DNA from: DASSUW01 sp035706585
GTDB taxonomy: Bacteria > Actinomycetota > Thermoleophilia > Solirubrobacterales > Solirubrobacteraceae
Assembly (NCBI GenBank): GCA_035706585.1
Contig: DASSUW010000016.1
Coordinates: 1-7,177 of the forward strand
Length of the DNA stretch: 7,177 nucleotides
Direction of reading: 5' to 3'
The notes beneath the pieces were generated by a model that saw only the letters and a list, made by a program, of their open reading frames with translations, did not search any database and had not been told where the DNA came from. Every line of letters starts with the position of its first letter. The stretch's first letter is position 1. Shown here in pieces: positions 1 through 5,106 of this stretch. Made by a program: the position numbers and the translations under genes.

Positions 1-688
1 CTCGACCGGCGCGGGGACGCTGCTCGTGGATCCGATGCTCGATGCGGCGGGCGCGCGCCCGCCGGTGCCGGACACGCCGAGCCCGCGGCCCAACCCGCTC
101 GTCGACCTCCCGGAGCCGGCGGAGGCGGTCGTGGCGGGGAGCGACGCGGTGCTCGTCACGCACCTGCACCAGGACCACCTGGACGCCACGGCGATCCGCC
201 TGCTGCCGAAGGAGCGGCCGCTGTTCTGTGCGCCGGGCGACGCCGGCGCGCTGCGCGACCACGGCTTCGTCGACCTGCGTCCGGTCGAGGACACGCTCGA
301 CTGGGACGGCGTCCCGATCGCCCGGACCGGCGGCGTCCACGGGCCGCTCGGGCCGTCACCCGGCTTCGTGATCGGCTCGCTCTACCTCGCCGGCGACACG
401 ATCTGGTGCGACGAGGCTCGCGCGGCGATCGACGCGCACCGGCCCGGCGTGATCGTCGTCAACGCCGGCGGCGCGCGCTTCCTCGAGGGCGGCCCGCTCG
501 TGATGACGGCCGACGACGTCGTCGCGGTCGCCCGGTACGCCTCCGACGCTCGCGTGATCGCGGTCCACCTGGAGGCGATCAACCACTGCCTCCAGACGCG
601 CGCCGAGTTGCGCGCGCGCCTCGACGAGGAGGGGTTGACCGGCCGCGTCCTCGTCCCCGAGGACGGGACGGACGTGCCGCTGTTGTAG
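1..688 (+). CDS. MBL-fold metal-dependent hydrolase, UlaG-like (5' end cut off)
   Basis: This is the C-terminal and central part of a metallo-beta-lactamase-fold protein. The reading frame is open to the left edge (codons from base 2 read S-T-G-A-G-T-L-L-V-D-P-M-L-D), so the GTG at 26 is internal and roughly 20 or more residues are missing. The signature THLHQDHLD lies at 158-184 and supplies the HxHxDH metal ligands. Further expected metal-site elements follow: GGVHG near 331-345, LAGDTIW near 386-406 and the late histidine in VIAVHLEAINHC near 557-592. The layout (LLVDPML opening, AGDTIW, VNAGGARF) resembles the single-domain UlaG / YtnP-like 'L-ascorbate metabolism' branch, whose members are soluble hydrolases of mostly unknown substrate. 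I cannot name a substrate. It ends 22 bp from the convergent ferritin gene. The fold is confident; the specific function is not. Confidence 0.88.
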   Translation, partial: STGAGTLLVDPMLDAAGARPPVPDTPSPRPNPLVDLPEPAEAVVAGSDAVLVTHLHQDHLDATAIRLLPKERPLFCAPGDAGALRDHGFVDLRPVEDTLDWDGVPIARTGGVHGPLGPSPGFVIGSLYLAGDTIWCDEARAAIDAHRPGVIVVNAGGARFLEGGPLVMTADDVVAVARYASDARVIAVHLEAINHCLQTRAELRARLDEEGLTGRVLVPEDGTDVPLL

Positions 689-710
689 GGCGGAGCGGTG
701 CGTCAGCGGC
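676..710. terminator. Weak inverted repeat between convergent genes
   Basis: GCCGCTG at 676-682 is exactly complementary to CAGCGGC at 704-710. The repeat spans the stop codon of the left gene and ends just before the ferritin stop. A 7-bp stem with a 21-nt loop between convergent genes could serve as a bidirectional terminator. It has no T-tract on either strand and the loop is large, so a chance match in GC-rich DNA is possible. Confidence 0.25.
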
Positions 711-1241
711 TCACGCGGCGCCGGCGGGATGCGGAGCGGTCGGGTCCGCGGCCGCGCCCGCGGAATGCTCGCGCGCCATGTAGTTCTCGACCTCCATCGG
801 GTCGTGCTTGGAGCGCTCGACCACGCGCAGCAGGTCGGACATCGTCGCGACCTCCTCGACCTGCTCCTTGATGACCCACTGGGTGAACTGCTCGCTCGTG
901 AAGTCGCTCGCCTCGCGTGCGGTCGCGGCGAGGCGGTTGATCTGGTCCGAGACGCGCTTCTCCTGCTCGAGCGCCAGGGTGATCGGCTCCACGATGTCCG
1001 CGAACGCGGTCTGCGGAGCGGCCACGCCGGGGATCGTCACGTCGGCGTCGGCGTCGATCAGGTACTGCACCATCATCATCGCGTGGTCGCGCTCCTCGAG
1101 CGCCTGGCGGTAGAAGAAGCGGGCCAGCTGCGGCAGCGTCTCGGCGTCGTAGTAGACGGCGCAGGCGACGTACTGCTGGTGCGCCGCGAACTCGTTCGCG
1201 ATCTGCTCGTTGAGCCGGCTGACGAAGGTTTCGGCGGGCAT
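711..1241 (-). CDS. Ferritin (non-heme, FtnA-type iron storage protein)
   Basis: This 176-residue protein is a ferritin, a cytosolic protein that oxidises Fe(II) at a di-iron centre and stores ferric mineral in a 24-subunit shell. All expected ferroxidase-centre residues are present at the same positions as in E. coli FtnA: E17 (in NEFAAHQQY), E50 and H53 (EERDHA), E94 (EQEK), and Q127 and E130 (QVEE). Tyr24 and Trp122 are also conserved. There is no heme-ligand methionine in the bacterioferritin context, which argues for ferritin over Bfr. Length is normal for the family. After about residue 160 the tail is Ala/Pro-rich and likely disordered. The ATG start gives the canonical numbering. The gene is divergent from a Cys-rich small gene and convergent with the MBL gene. 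A TAGCAT hexamer 8 bases ahead of the ATG suggests a leaderless or near-leaderless message. No iron-responsive operator was recognised. Confidence 0.95.
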   Translation of the reverse strand: MPAETFVSRLNEQIANEFAAHQQYVACAVYYDAETLPQLARFFYRQALEERDHAMMMVQYLIDADADVTIPGVAAPQTAFADIVEPITLALEQEKRVSDQINRLAATAREASDFTSEQFTQWVIKEQVEEVATMSDLLRVVERSKHDPMEVENYMAREHSAGAAADPTAPHPAGAA

Positions 1242-1249
1242 GGGCGGCG

Positions 1250-1255
1250 ATGCTA
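1250..1255 (-). promoter_or_regulatory. Putative -10 element for the ferritin gene
   Basis: On the minus strand this reads TAGCAT, a TANNNT hexamer, followed by 8 bases and then the ferritin ATG at 1241. This is the spacing expected for a leaderless or nearly leaderless transcript, and no Shine-Dalgarno sequence is visible. A TTGACT -35 match lies upstream at 1279-1284 but the 23-base spacer is too long for a standard promoter, so the -35 element is unassigned. Confidence 0.4.
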
Positions 1256-1259
1256 GCCT
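1254..1259 (+). promoter_or_regulatory. Putative -10 element for the Cys-rich small gene
   Basis: TAGCCT fits TANNNT and ends 11 bases before the ATG at 1271. It shares two bases (1254-1255) with the opposing TAGCAT of the ferritin gene, giving the compact block ATGCTAGCCT. No good -35 hexamer is visible at 16-18 bases upstream. Weak on its own; its position in a 29-bp divergent gap is what supports it. Confidence 0.3.
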
Positions 1260-1270
1260 GCTCGCCCTCG

Positions 1271-1456
1271 ATGCGGCGAGTCAAGCGCGTGAAGACCAAG
1301 CGGCGCTGCTGCAAGTCCAAGCCGCGCTGCAAGCGCTGCCCTGTCACGTGCAAGCGGCTGGAGAAGGCCGGGCACGCCGTCCGGCAGGACAGCCGGCACT
1401 ACCTCGTCGAGCTCGACATCGGCAAGAAGACGCTCAAGGCCGCTCGCGCGCGCTGA
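1271..1456 (+). CDS. Small basic cysteine-rich protein, possible metal-binding
   Basis: This 61-residue protein is very basic (dense Lys/Arg) and carries five cysteines in its first half: C13, C14, C20, C23 and C27, within R-C-C-K-S-K-P-R-C-K-R-C-P. The CxxC (20-23) plus the flanking cysteines resemble a small zinc-binding or Fe-S-binding knuckle. The second half (HYLVELDIGKK) looks like a short beta strand. From memory, similar short 'CC..KPRCKRCPV' proteins occur as conserved hypotheticals in Actinobacteria, which supports a real gene; no function is known to me. I chose the ATG at 1271 because an earlier in-frame ATG at 1250 would lie across the putative -10 elements and would add an unrelated MLACSPS extension. 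It is divergent from ferritin and 21 bp upstream of the UDP-glucuronate decarboxylase gene. Confidence 0.72.
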   Translation: MRRVKRVKTKRRCCKSKPRCKRCPVTCKRLEKAGHAVRQDSRHYLVELDIGKKTLKAARAR

Positions 1457-1463
1457 CGCCCGA

Positions 1464-1469
1464 TATCCT
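1464..1469 (+). promoter_or_regulatory. Putative -10 element, leaderless start of the decarboxylase gene
   Basis: TATCCT, in the context GATATCCTG, is separated by 8 bases from the ATG at 1478. The whole intergenic gap is only 21 bp and holds no Shine-Dalgarno motif. This suggests a promoter for the nucleotide-sugar gene, separate from the small gene upstream, with transcription starting at or within a base or two of the ATG. No convincing -35 hexamer is visible. Confidence 0.45.
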
Positions 1470-1477
1470 GCGGCGCA

Positions 1478-2428
1478 ATGGCCACCTGCCTCGTAACGGG
1501 TGGTGCGGGATTCCTCGGATCGCATCTCTGCGATGAGCTGCTCGCTCGCGGCCATCGCGTCATCTGCGTGGACAACTTCGAGACCGGGTCCCTCGCCAAC
1601 ATCGCGCACATCCGGCGGCCGGAGTTCCGCCACGAGCACCGCGACATCATCGACCCGTTCTTCATCGACGAGCCGGTCGACTTCGTCTACCACTTCGCGT
1701 CCCCCGCGTCGCCGATCGACTACCTGCGCCTGCCGCTGCACACGCTCAAGGTCGGCTCCTACGGCACCCATCATGCGCTCGGGCTCGCCAAGCAGCACCG
1801 CGCGCGGTTCCTGCTCGCGTCGACGTCGGAGGTCTACGGAGACCCGCAGGTCCATCCGCAGCCGGAGAGCTACTGGGGCCACGTGAACCCGATCGGGCCC
1901 CGCGGCGTGTACGACGAGGCCAAGCGCTACGCCGAGGCGCTGACGATGGCCTACCACCGCCAGCAGGGCGTCGACACGGGCATCGTCCGGATCTTCAACA
2001 CGTACGGGCCCCGGATGCGCCCGCACGACGGCCGCGCGATCCCGACGTTCCTGCGCCAGGCGCTGCAGGACCGGCCGATCACGGTCTTCGGCGAAGGGGC
2101 GCAGACGCGCTCCTTCTGTTACGTATCGGACCTCGTGGACGGGGTCATCCGGCTCGCCGAATCGGGCGCGCACCAGCCTGTGAACATCGGCAACCCGAAC
2201 GAGTTCACGCTGCTCGAGCTCGCCCAGACGGTGGTCGAGGTGACCGGCTCACGATCGGAGATCGTCCACGAGGCGCTCCCCACGGATGATCCGAAAGTCC
2301 GCCAGCCGGACATCGCGCTGGCACGCGAGCTGCTGGGATGGGAGCCCGCGGTAGAGCTTCGGGACGGCCTGAGGCGCACGCTCGACCAATCCGGTGTCGA
2401 GGCGCTCACAGGCATCGGGACGACGTAA
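1478..2428 (+). CDS. uxs: UDP-glucuronate decarboxylase (UDP-xylose synthase family)
   Basis: This 316-residue protein is an extended short-chain dehydrogenase/reductase that would convert UDP-glucuronate to UDP-xylose with bound NAD+. The NAD-binding loop TGGAGFLGS is at 7-15 and the acidic D32 follows the second strand. UXS hallmarks follow: HFASPASP at 72-79, STSEVYGDP at 115-123 (catalytic T116/S117 and E118), YWGHVNPIGPR at 132-142, and the catalytic pair Y145 and K149 in YDEAKR. Substrate-site motifs RIFNTYGPRM (171-180), GRAIP (185-189) and GEGAQTRSF (205-213) are also present. Length is typical of bacterial UXS. The usual YWGN reads YWGH here (H135), a conservative oddity. Other nucleotide-sugar epimerases share the fold, but the ASPASP and YWGxVNPIGPR motifs favour UXS. 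It lies 51 bp upstream of the glycan-initiating transferase and probably feeds the same surface polysaccharide. Confidence 0.9.
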   Translation: MATCLVTGGAGFLGSHLCDELLARGHRVICVDNFETGSLANIAHIRRPEFRHEHRDIIDPFFIDEPVDFVYHFASPASPIDYLRLPLHTLKVGSYGTHHALGLAKQHRARFLLASTSEVYGDPQVHPQPESYWGHVNPIGPRGVYDEAKRYAEALTMAYHRQQGVDTGIVRIFNTYGPRMRPHDGRAIPTFLRQALQDRPITVFGEGAQTRSFCYVSDLVDGVIRLAESGAHQPVNIGNPNEFTLLELAQTVVEVTGSRSEIVHEALPTDDPKVRQPDIALARELLGWEPAVELRDGLRRTLDQSGVEALTGIGTT

Positions 2429-2439
2429 ACGCCGCTACC

Positions 2440-2460
2440 CGCGCGCCCCGCGCGCGTTCT
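2440..2460 (+). terminator. GC hairpin with short T-rich tail (terminator or attenuator)
   Basis: CGCGCG at 2440-2445 can pair with CGCGCG at 2451-2456 across a five-base loop, and TTCTTG follows directly. The shape is that of a weak intrinsic terminator just after the decarboxylase stop. The U-run is poor, so partial read-through into the transferase gene would be expected. Such alternating CG runs arise easily at this base composition. Confidence 0.3.
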
Positions 2461-2463
2461 TGC

Positions 2464-2470
2464 ACGAGAG
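2464..2470 (+). promoter_or_regulatory. Possible ribosome binding site supporting a TTG start
   Basis: ACGAGAG ends 9 bases before the TTG at 2480. It is a partial match to AGGAGG, but it is the only purine-rich stretch ahead of the transferase gene. The next in-frame start candidates are GTG at 2534 and an ATG inside the first membrane segment, so the site is the main argument for TTG. Confidence 0.3.
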
Positions 2471-2479
2471 CCTTCGATC

Positions 2480-4000
2480 TTGGCCGACGCGCCCACACAG
2501 AGTCCTCACCGCGACGACACCGCCCCTGAGGCGGTGACGATCACGCTTCCGTCCGTCGACGTGCGGCGCAAGCGGCCGCCGGCGCTCGCGTTCCTGCTGC
2601 GGCTGGAGACGCTGCGCAAGGCGCTGCGCGTGGTCTCGCTGCTCGTGCTCGACGTCGCGGGCGTGTTCGCCGCGATCTACGTGGCGCTGATGGTCAAGGC
2701 CGTGCTGCGCTACGGCGACTGGGCGTGGCACGCGTCCTACGACGAGGCGCGCCGCAACGTCGCGTTCGCCTCGCTGGTCACGGTGCTGCTGTTCGCGCGC
2801 TCCGGCCTCTACGCCTCGCGCGCGGAGCGTCCCGGCCTGGCGAAGATCGTCTCCTGCCTGTTCCAGGTGACGGTCGTGGCGCTGGTCTTCGCGCTCATCA
2901 ACGGCGAGGACTACTCCAGCTACTACATCTTCTACGGCACGCTCGCGTTCGCGATCTGCTTCATCGGCTCGCTGCGGTGGGGCTACGAGTGGCTGACGGG
3001 TCTGGTCCTGCGCGCCGCCGGCTACCGGCGCCGCGCCGTGCTCGTCGGCTCCGGCAAGCACATCGAGGACGTGGCGCACGCGCTGATCGACGAGGTGCAC
3101 GCGCCGGTCGAGATGGTCGGCTTCATCTCCCTGACGCCGCGGCCCAACAACGGGCTGCGCTCGCTCGGCCGGTTCGAGGACCTGCCGGCGGTGCTCGACG
3201 CGCATCGCGTCCAGGAGGTCATCATCGCCGACCCCGACTTCCCGCAGGAGCGGGCGGTCGACCTCGTGGACCAGTGCCACCGGCGCGGCGTGACCGTGCG
3301 GATCGCGCCGTCGACGATGGAGATCCTCGTGCACCGCGCCGAGTTCGTCCCGGGCGCGTCGGTGCCGCTGTTCGAGCTGCGCCCGCCCGTCTTCGACGGC
3401 TTCGACTACGCGGTCAAGCGCTCGTTCGACTTCGTCGTGGCGCTGCTGCTGATCGTGCTCCTCAGCCCGCTGCTGCTGCTGCTCGCGGTCGCCGTCGCGG
3501 TCTCCTCGCGCGGCCCGGTCATCTACCGCTCGATGCGGCCCGGCATCGGCGGCGAGCCGTTCCCGTGCCTGAAGTTCCGGACGATGCGCAGCGACTCCGA
3601 CCAGATGCAGGCCGACCTCGAGTCGCTCAACGAGGCGTCGGGCGCGCTGTTCAAGATCCGGCACGACCCGCGCCTGACGTCGATCGGCCGGTTCCTGCGG
3701 CGCTACTCGCTCGACGAGCTGGCGCAGCTGTTCAACGTGGTCGCCGGGCAGATGTCGCTGGTCGGACCGCGCCCGCTCCCGCAGCGCGACTTCGACCAGC
3801 TCGAGCAGTGGCACAAGAAGCGCTACCTGGTGCTGCCGGGGATCACCGGGCTGTGGCAGGTGTCGGGCCGCTCCGAGCTGGACTTCGACGACCTCGTGCG
3901 CCTCGACTTCCTGTACCTGGAACGCTGGTCGGTCGGCCTCGACCTCGCGATCCTGCTCAAGACCGTGCCGGCCGTCATCACGCGGCGCGGCGCGTTCTGA
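2480..4000 (+). CDS. Polyprenyl-phosphate sugar-1-phosphate transferase (glycan-initiating)
   Basis: This 506-residue membrane enzyme belongs to the polyisoprenyl-phosphate hexose-1-phosphate transferase family (WbaP/WcaJ/CpsE type), which puts the first sugar phosphate on undecaprenyl phosphate to begin an exopolysaccharide or capsule repeat. A polar N-terminus of about 45 residues is followed by four predicted membrane helices (about 51-72, 93-111, 121-140, 148-168). A Rossmann-like CoA_binding_3 domain starts at VLVGSGK (187-193). The C-terminal bacterial sugar transferase domain starts at K313-R-S-F-D with its re-entrant hydrophobic helix (318-341), then KFRTM (365-369), the catalytic dyad D412-E413 in YSLDELAQL, MSLVGPRP (425-432) and GITGLWQVSGR (454-464). 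All catalytic elements are intact and the length is normal. The donor sugar cannot be read from sequence; UDP-glucose or UDP-galactose is usual. The start is TTG, so the true N-terminus is uncertain. Confidence 0.93.
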   Translation: MADAPTQSPHRDDTAPEAVTITLPSVDVRRKRPPALAFLLRLETLRKALRVVSLLVLDVAGVFAAIYVALMVKAVLRYGDWAWHASYDEARRNVAFASLVTVLLFARSGLYASRAERPGLAKIVSCLFQVTVVALVFALINGEDYSSYYIFYGTLAFAICFIGSLRWGYEWLTGLVLRAAGYRRRAVLVGSGKHIEDVAHALIDEVHAPVEMVGFISLTPRPNNGLRSLGRFEDLPAVLDAHRVQEVIIADPDFPQERAVDLVDQCHRRGVTVRIAPSTMEILVHRAEFVPGASVPLFELRPPVFDGFDYAVKRSFDFVVALLLIVLLSPLLLLLAVAVAVSSRGPVIYRSMRPGIGGEPFPCLKFRTMRSDSDQMQADLESLNEASGALFKIRHDPRLTSIGRFLRRYSLDELAQLFNVVAGQMSLVGPRPLPQRDFDQLEQWHKKRYLVLPGITGLWQVSGRSELDFDDLVRLDFLYLERWSVGLDLAILLKTVPAVITRRGAF

Positions 4001-4001
4001 C

Positions 4002-4763
4002 GTGCTGGCCGCCGCGCTGCTCGCGGCGGCGCTCGGCGTCCAGGCGCACAACGTCGCGGTCTCGATCGCGCGTGACGGCCCGCGGCCGGCGGCGGGCCGG
4101 CTCGAGCGGCGCGCCCAGAGGCGGCTCAAGCGGCGCTTCCGGCACGCGGGGCTGGCCGTGCGCGTGCAGCGGTTCTCGACGCCGCGCGGGCGCTCGCGCA
4201 ACGTCATCGGCGTGCGGCGCGCGGGCCGCTGCCTGCGCGTGGTGATGGCGCACTCGGACACCGTCCCGCCGTCGCCGGGCGGCGACGACAACGCGTCCGG
4301 CCTCGGCGCGCTCGCCGAGCTGGCCCGGCGGCTGGACGCAATCGACCCGCCGTGCACGGTCTGGCTCGTCGCCACCGGCGCCGAGGAGCGCATCTACACC
4401 GGCTCGCCCGACCACCTCGGCGCGCTCGCGCTGGCGAAGATCGTCCCGCGCCGGCGGCTGCGCTACGCGCTGTCGCTCGACGAGGTCGGCCGCGGCAGCC
4501 GCTTCCGCCTGCGCTCGCCGGCCGCGCACCCGCGGCGGCGTGTCGAGCGCGAGCTGATGTCGAAGCGGATCGACTGGCAGCGCGACGACAGCACCGGCAA
4601 CTCCGACCACCGCGAGTTCGAGCTCGCGGGCCTGCGCGCCGTCAAGCTCGGCGTGCTCGACAACCCCTGCCGCCACACCTCGTGCGACACGCCCGACCGG
4701 CTCCAGCGCCGGTCGTTCGCGTTCGTGCTGCGCGCGGTCGTGCGCGCGCTGCGGCGCGGTTGA
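4002..4763 (+). CDS. Putative secreted M28-family zinc metallopeptidase
   Basis: This 253-residue protein has the M28 aminopeptidase pattern of a two-metal site: H84 in MAHSDTV (followed by D86), D96 in GGDDNASG, the E128-E129 pair in ATGAEER, D160 in SLDEVG, and H225 in CRHTSCDTPD. The SDH of the usual SDH-x-x-F block is at 201-203. The N-terminus (MLAAALLAAALGVQA) is a short hydrophobic stretch ending in an A-x-A-like site, suggesting export, but it lacks a positively charged n-region. C77, C118, C223 and C228 could form disulfides outside the cell. Residues 24-66 are very Arg-rich. M28 catalytic domains are usually somewhat longer, so this is a compact form. The GTG start lies 1 nt after the transferase stop, with no clear Shine-Dalgarno, which implies translational coupling. 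Substrate unknown; an aminopeptidase or aminoacyl hydrolase role is an inference. Confidence 0.8.
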   Translation: MLAAALLAAALGVQAHNVAVSIARDGPRPAAGRLERRAQRRLKRRFRHAGLAVRVQRFSTPRGRSRNVIGVRRAGRCLRVVMAHSDTVPPSPGGDDNASGLGALAELARRLDAIDPPCTVWLVATGAEERIYTGSPDHLGALALAKIVPRRRLRYALSLDEVGRGSRFRLRSPAAHPRRRVERELMSKRIDWQRDDSTGNSDHREFELAGLRAVKLGVLDNPCRHTSCDTPDRLQRRSFAFVLRAVVRALRRG

Positions 4764-4802
4764 CGAACGTCAACGGCGGCCCGGGCGGGGAGGTTGGTGG
4801 AT

Positions 4803-4855
4803 CGGCGGGTTTGGTCACTATTGGGCGTATAGAGCCCCAAAACGACCAAACGCCG
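4803..4855. repeat. Long imperfect palindrome / hairpin, repeat-like
   Basis: TTTGGTC at 4810-4816 pairs exactly with GACCAAA at 4844-4850. The stem continues outward through G4809-C4851 and CGGC (4803-4806) with GCCG (4852-4855), leaving two bulged bases. Inside, TTGGG at 4821-4825 pairs with CCCAA at 4836-4840, and the centre is TATA (4828-4831). The right arm looks like the better-preserved half of a once more regular palindrome. Base composition is clearly more AT-rich than the surroundings. It follows the peptidase stop by 39 bases and could act as a transcript 3'-end hairpin, a dispersed REP-like palindrome or a large operator. There is no T-tract. Confidence 0.6.
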
Positions 4856-4867
4856 GTCCTCGCGGCC

Positions 4868-4885
4868 CGGCCGATGCCTCGGCCG
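4868..4885. other. Compact 7-bp hairpin with tetraloop
   Basis: CGGCCGA (4868-4874) and TCGGCCG (4879-4885) are perfect complements around the loop TGCC. It stands 12 bases beyond the larger palindrome, so the peptidase transcript would end in two hairpins in tandem. No T-tract follows. It may help stop or protect the message. Confidence 0.35.
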
Positions 4886-4914
4886 CCCTACCCAGCCGCA
4901 GTTCGCCCCGCCCG

Positions 4915-5067
4915 CCGATCGCGTCCGAGGTCATCGCGGGCCTGGTCTACGACGCGGAGGCCGTGCTCGTGGCAGACTGCGACCTGCGGGCAGGGTTGCA
5001 CGCGAAGCACTGGTTCGACGCGGTGGGTCATTGCTCGAGGACGGACGTCCTCTCGCCCGGCAACTGA
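4915..5067 (+). pseudogene. 3' remnant of a nitrilase / carbon-nitrogen hydrolase gene
   Basis: Read in the frame ending with TGA at 5065-5067, this stretch gives about 50 residues that look like the C-terminal end of a nitrilase: VIAGLVYDAEAVLVADCDL near 4933-4989 and VGHCSRTDVLSPGN before the stop. Nitrilases typically end with an '(A)GP..(D)EE.ILYADLDL ... GHYSRPDVL' pattern. The spacing here matches, with changes such as P to L after AG, Y to C after GH, and P to T after SR. Upstream of about 4915 the frame stays open but the translation loses all resemblance, and there is no catalytic Glu-Lys-Cys region. The rest of the gene is therefore missing rather than frameshifted nearby. No start codon or ribosome site suits a short stand-alone gene. 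The identification rests on remembered family motifs. Confidence 0.62.
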
Positions 5068-5106
5068 CTGCAGGGCACCGCGCGAAATGCCGACGACTAG
5101 ACCTGC

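Noticed and set aside
1250..1270. Earlier ATG start (1250) for the Cys-rich small protein
   Set aside because: The added residues (MLACSPS) do not fit the basic protein, and the start would overlap both putative -10 elements.
1279..1284. TTGACT as a -35 box for the ferritin gene
   Set aside because: The distance to the TAGCAT hexamer is 23 bases, too long for a standard promoter; it also lies within the coding part of the small gene.
1253..2173. Minus-strand frame of 306 codons opposite the decarboxylase and small Cys-rich gene
   Set aside because: Composition typical of antisense frames, no motif, and it would conflict with two better-supported genes and their starts.
2435..4393. Very long open frame on the minus strand (652 codons)
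   Set aside because: It lies antisense to the transferase and peptidase genes, its translation is Arg/His/Glu-rich without any family motif, and long antisense frames are expected from GC-rich third positions.
5037..5052. GAGGAC / GTCCTC hairpin upstream of DUF1800 as a regulatory site
   Set aside because: Only 6 bp, inside the nitrilase-like remnant frame, and such short complements are common at this base composition.
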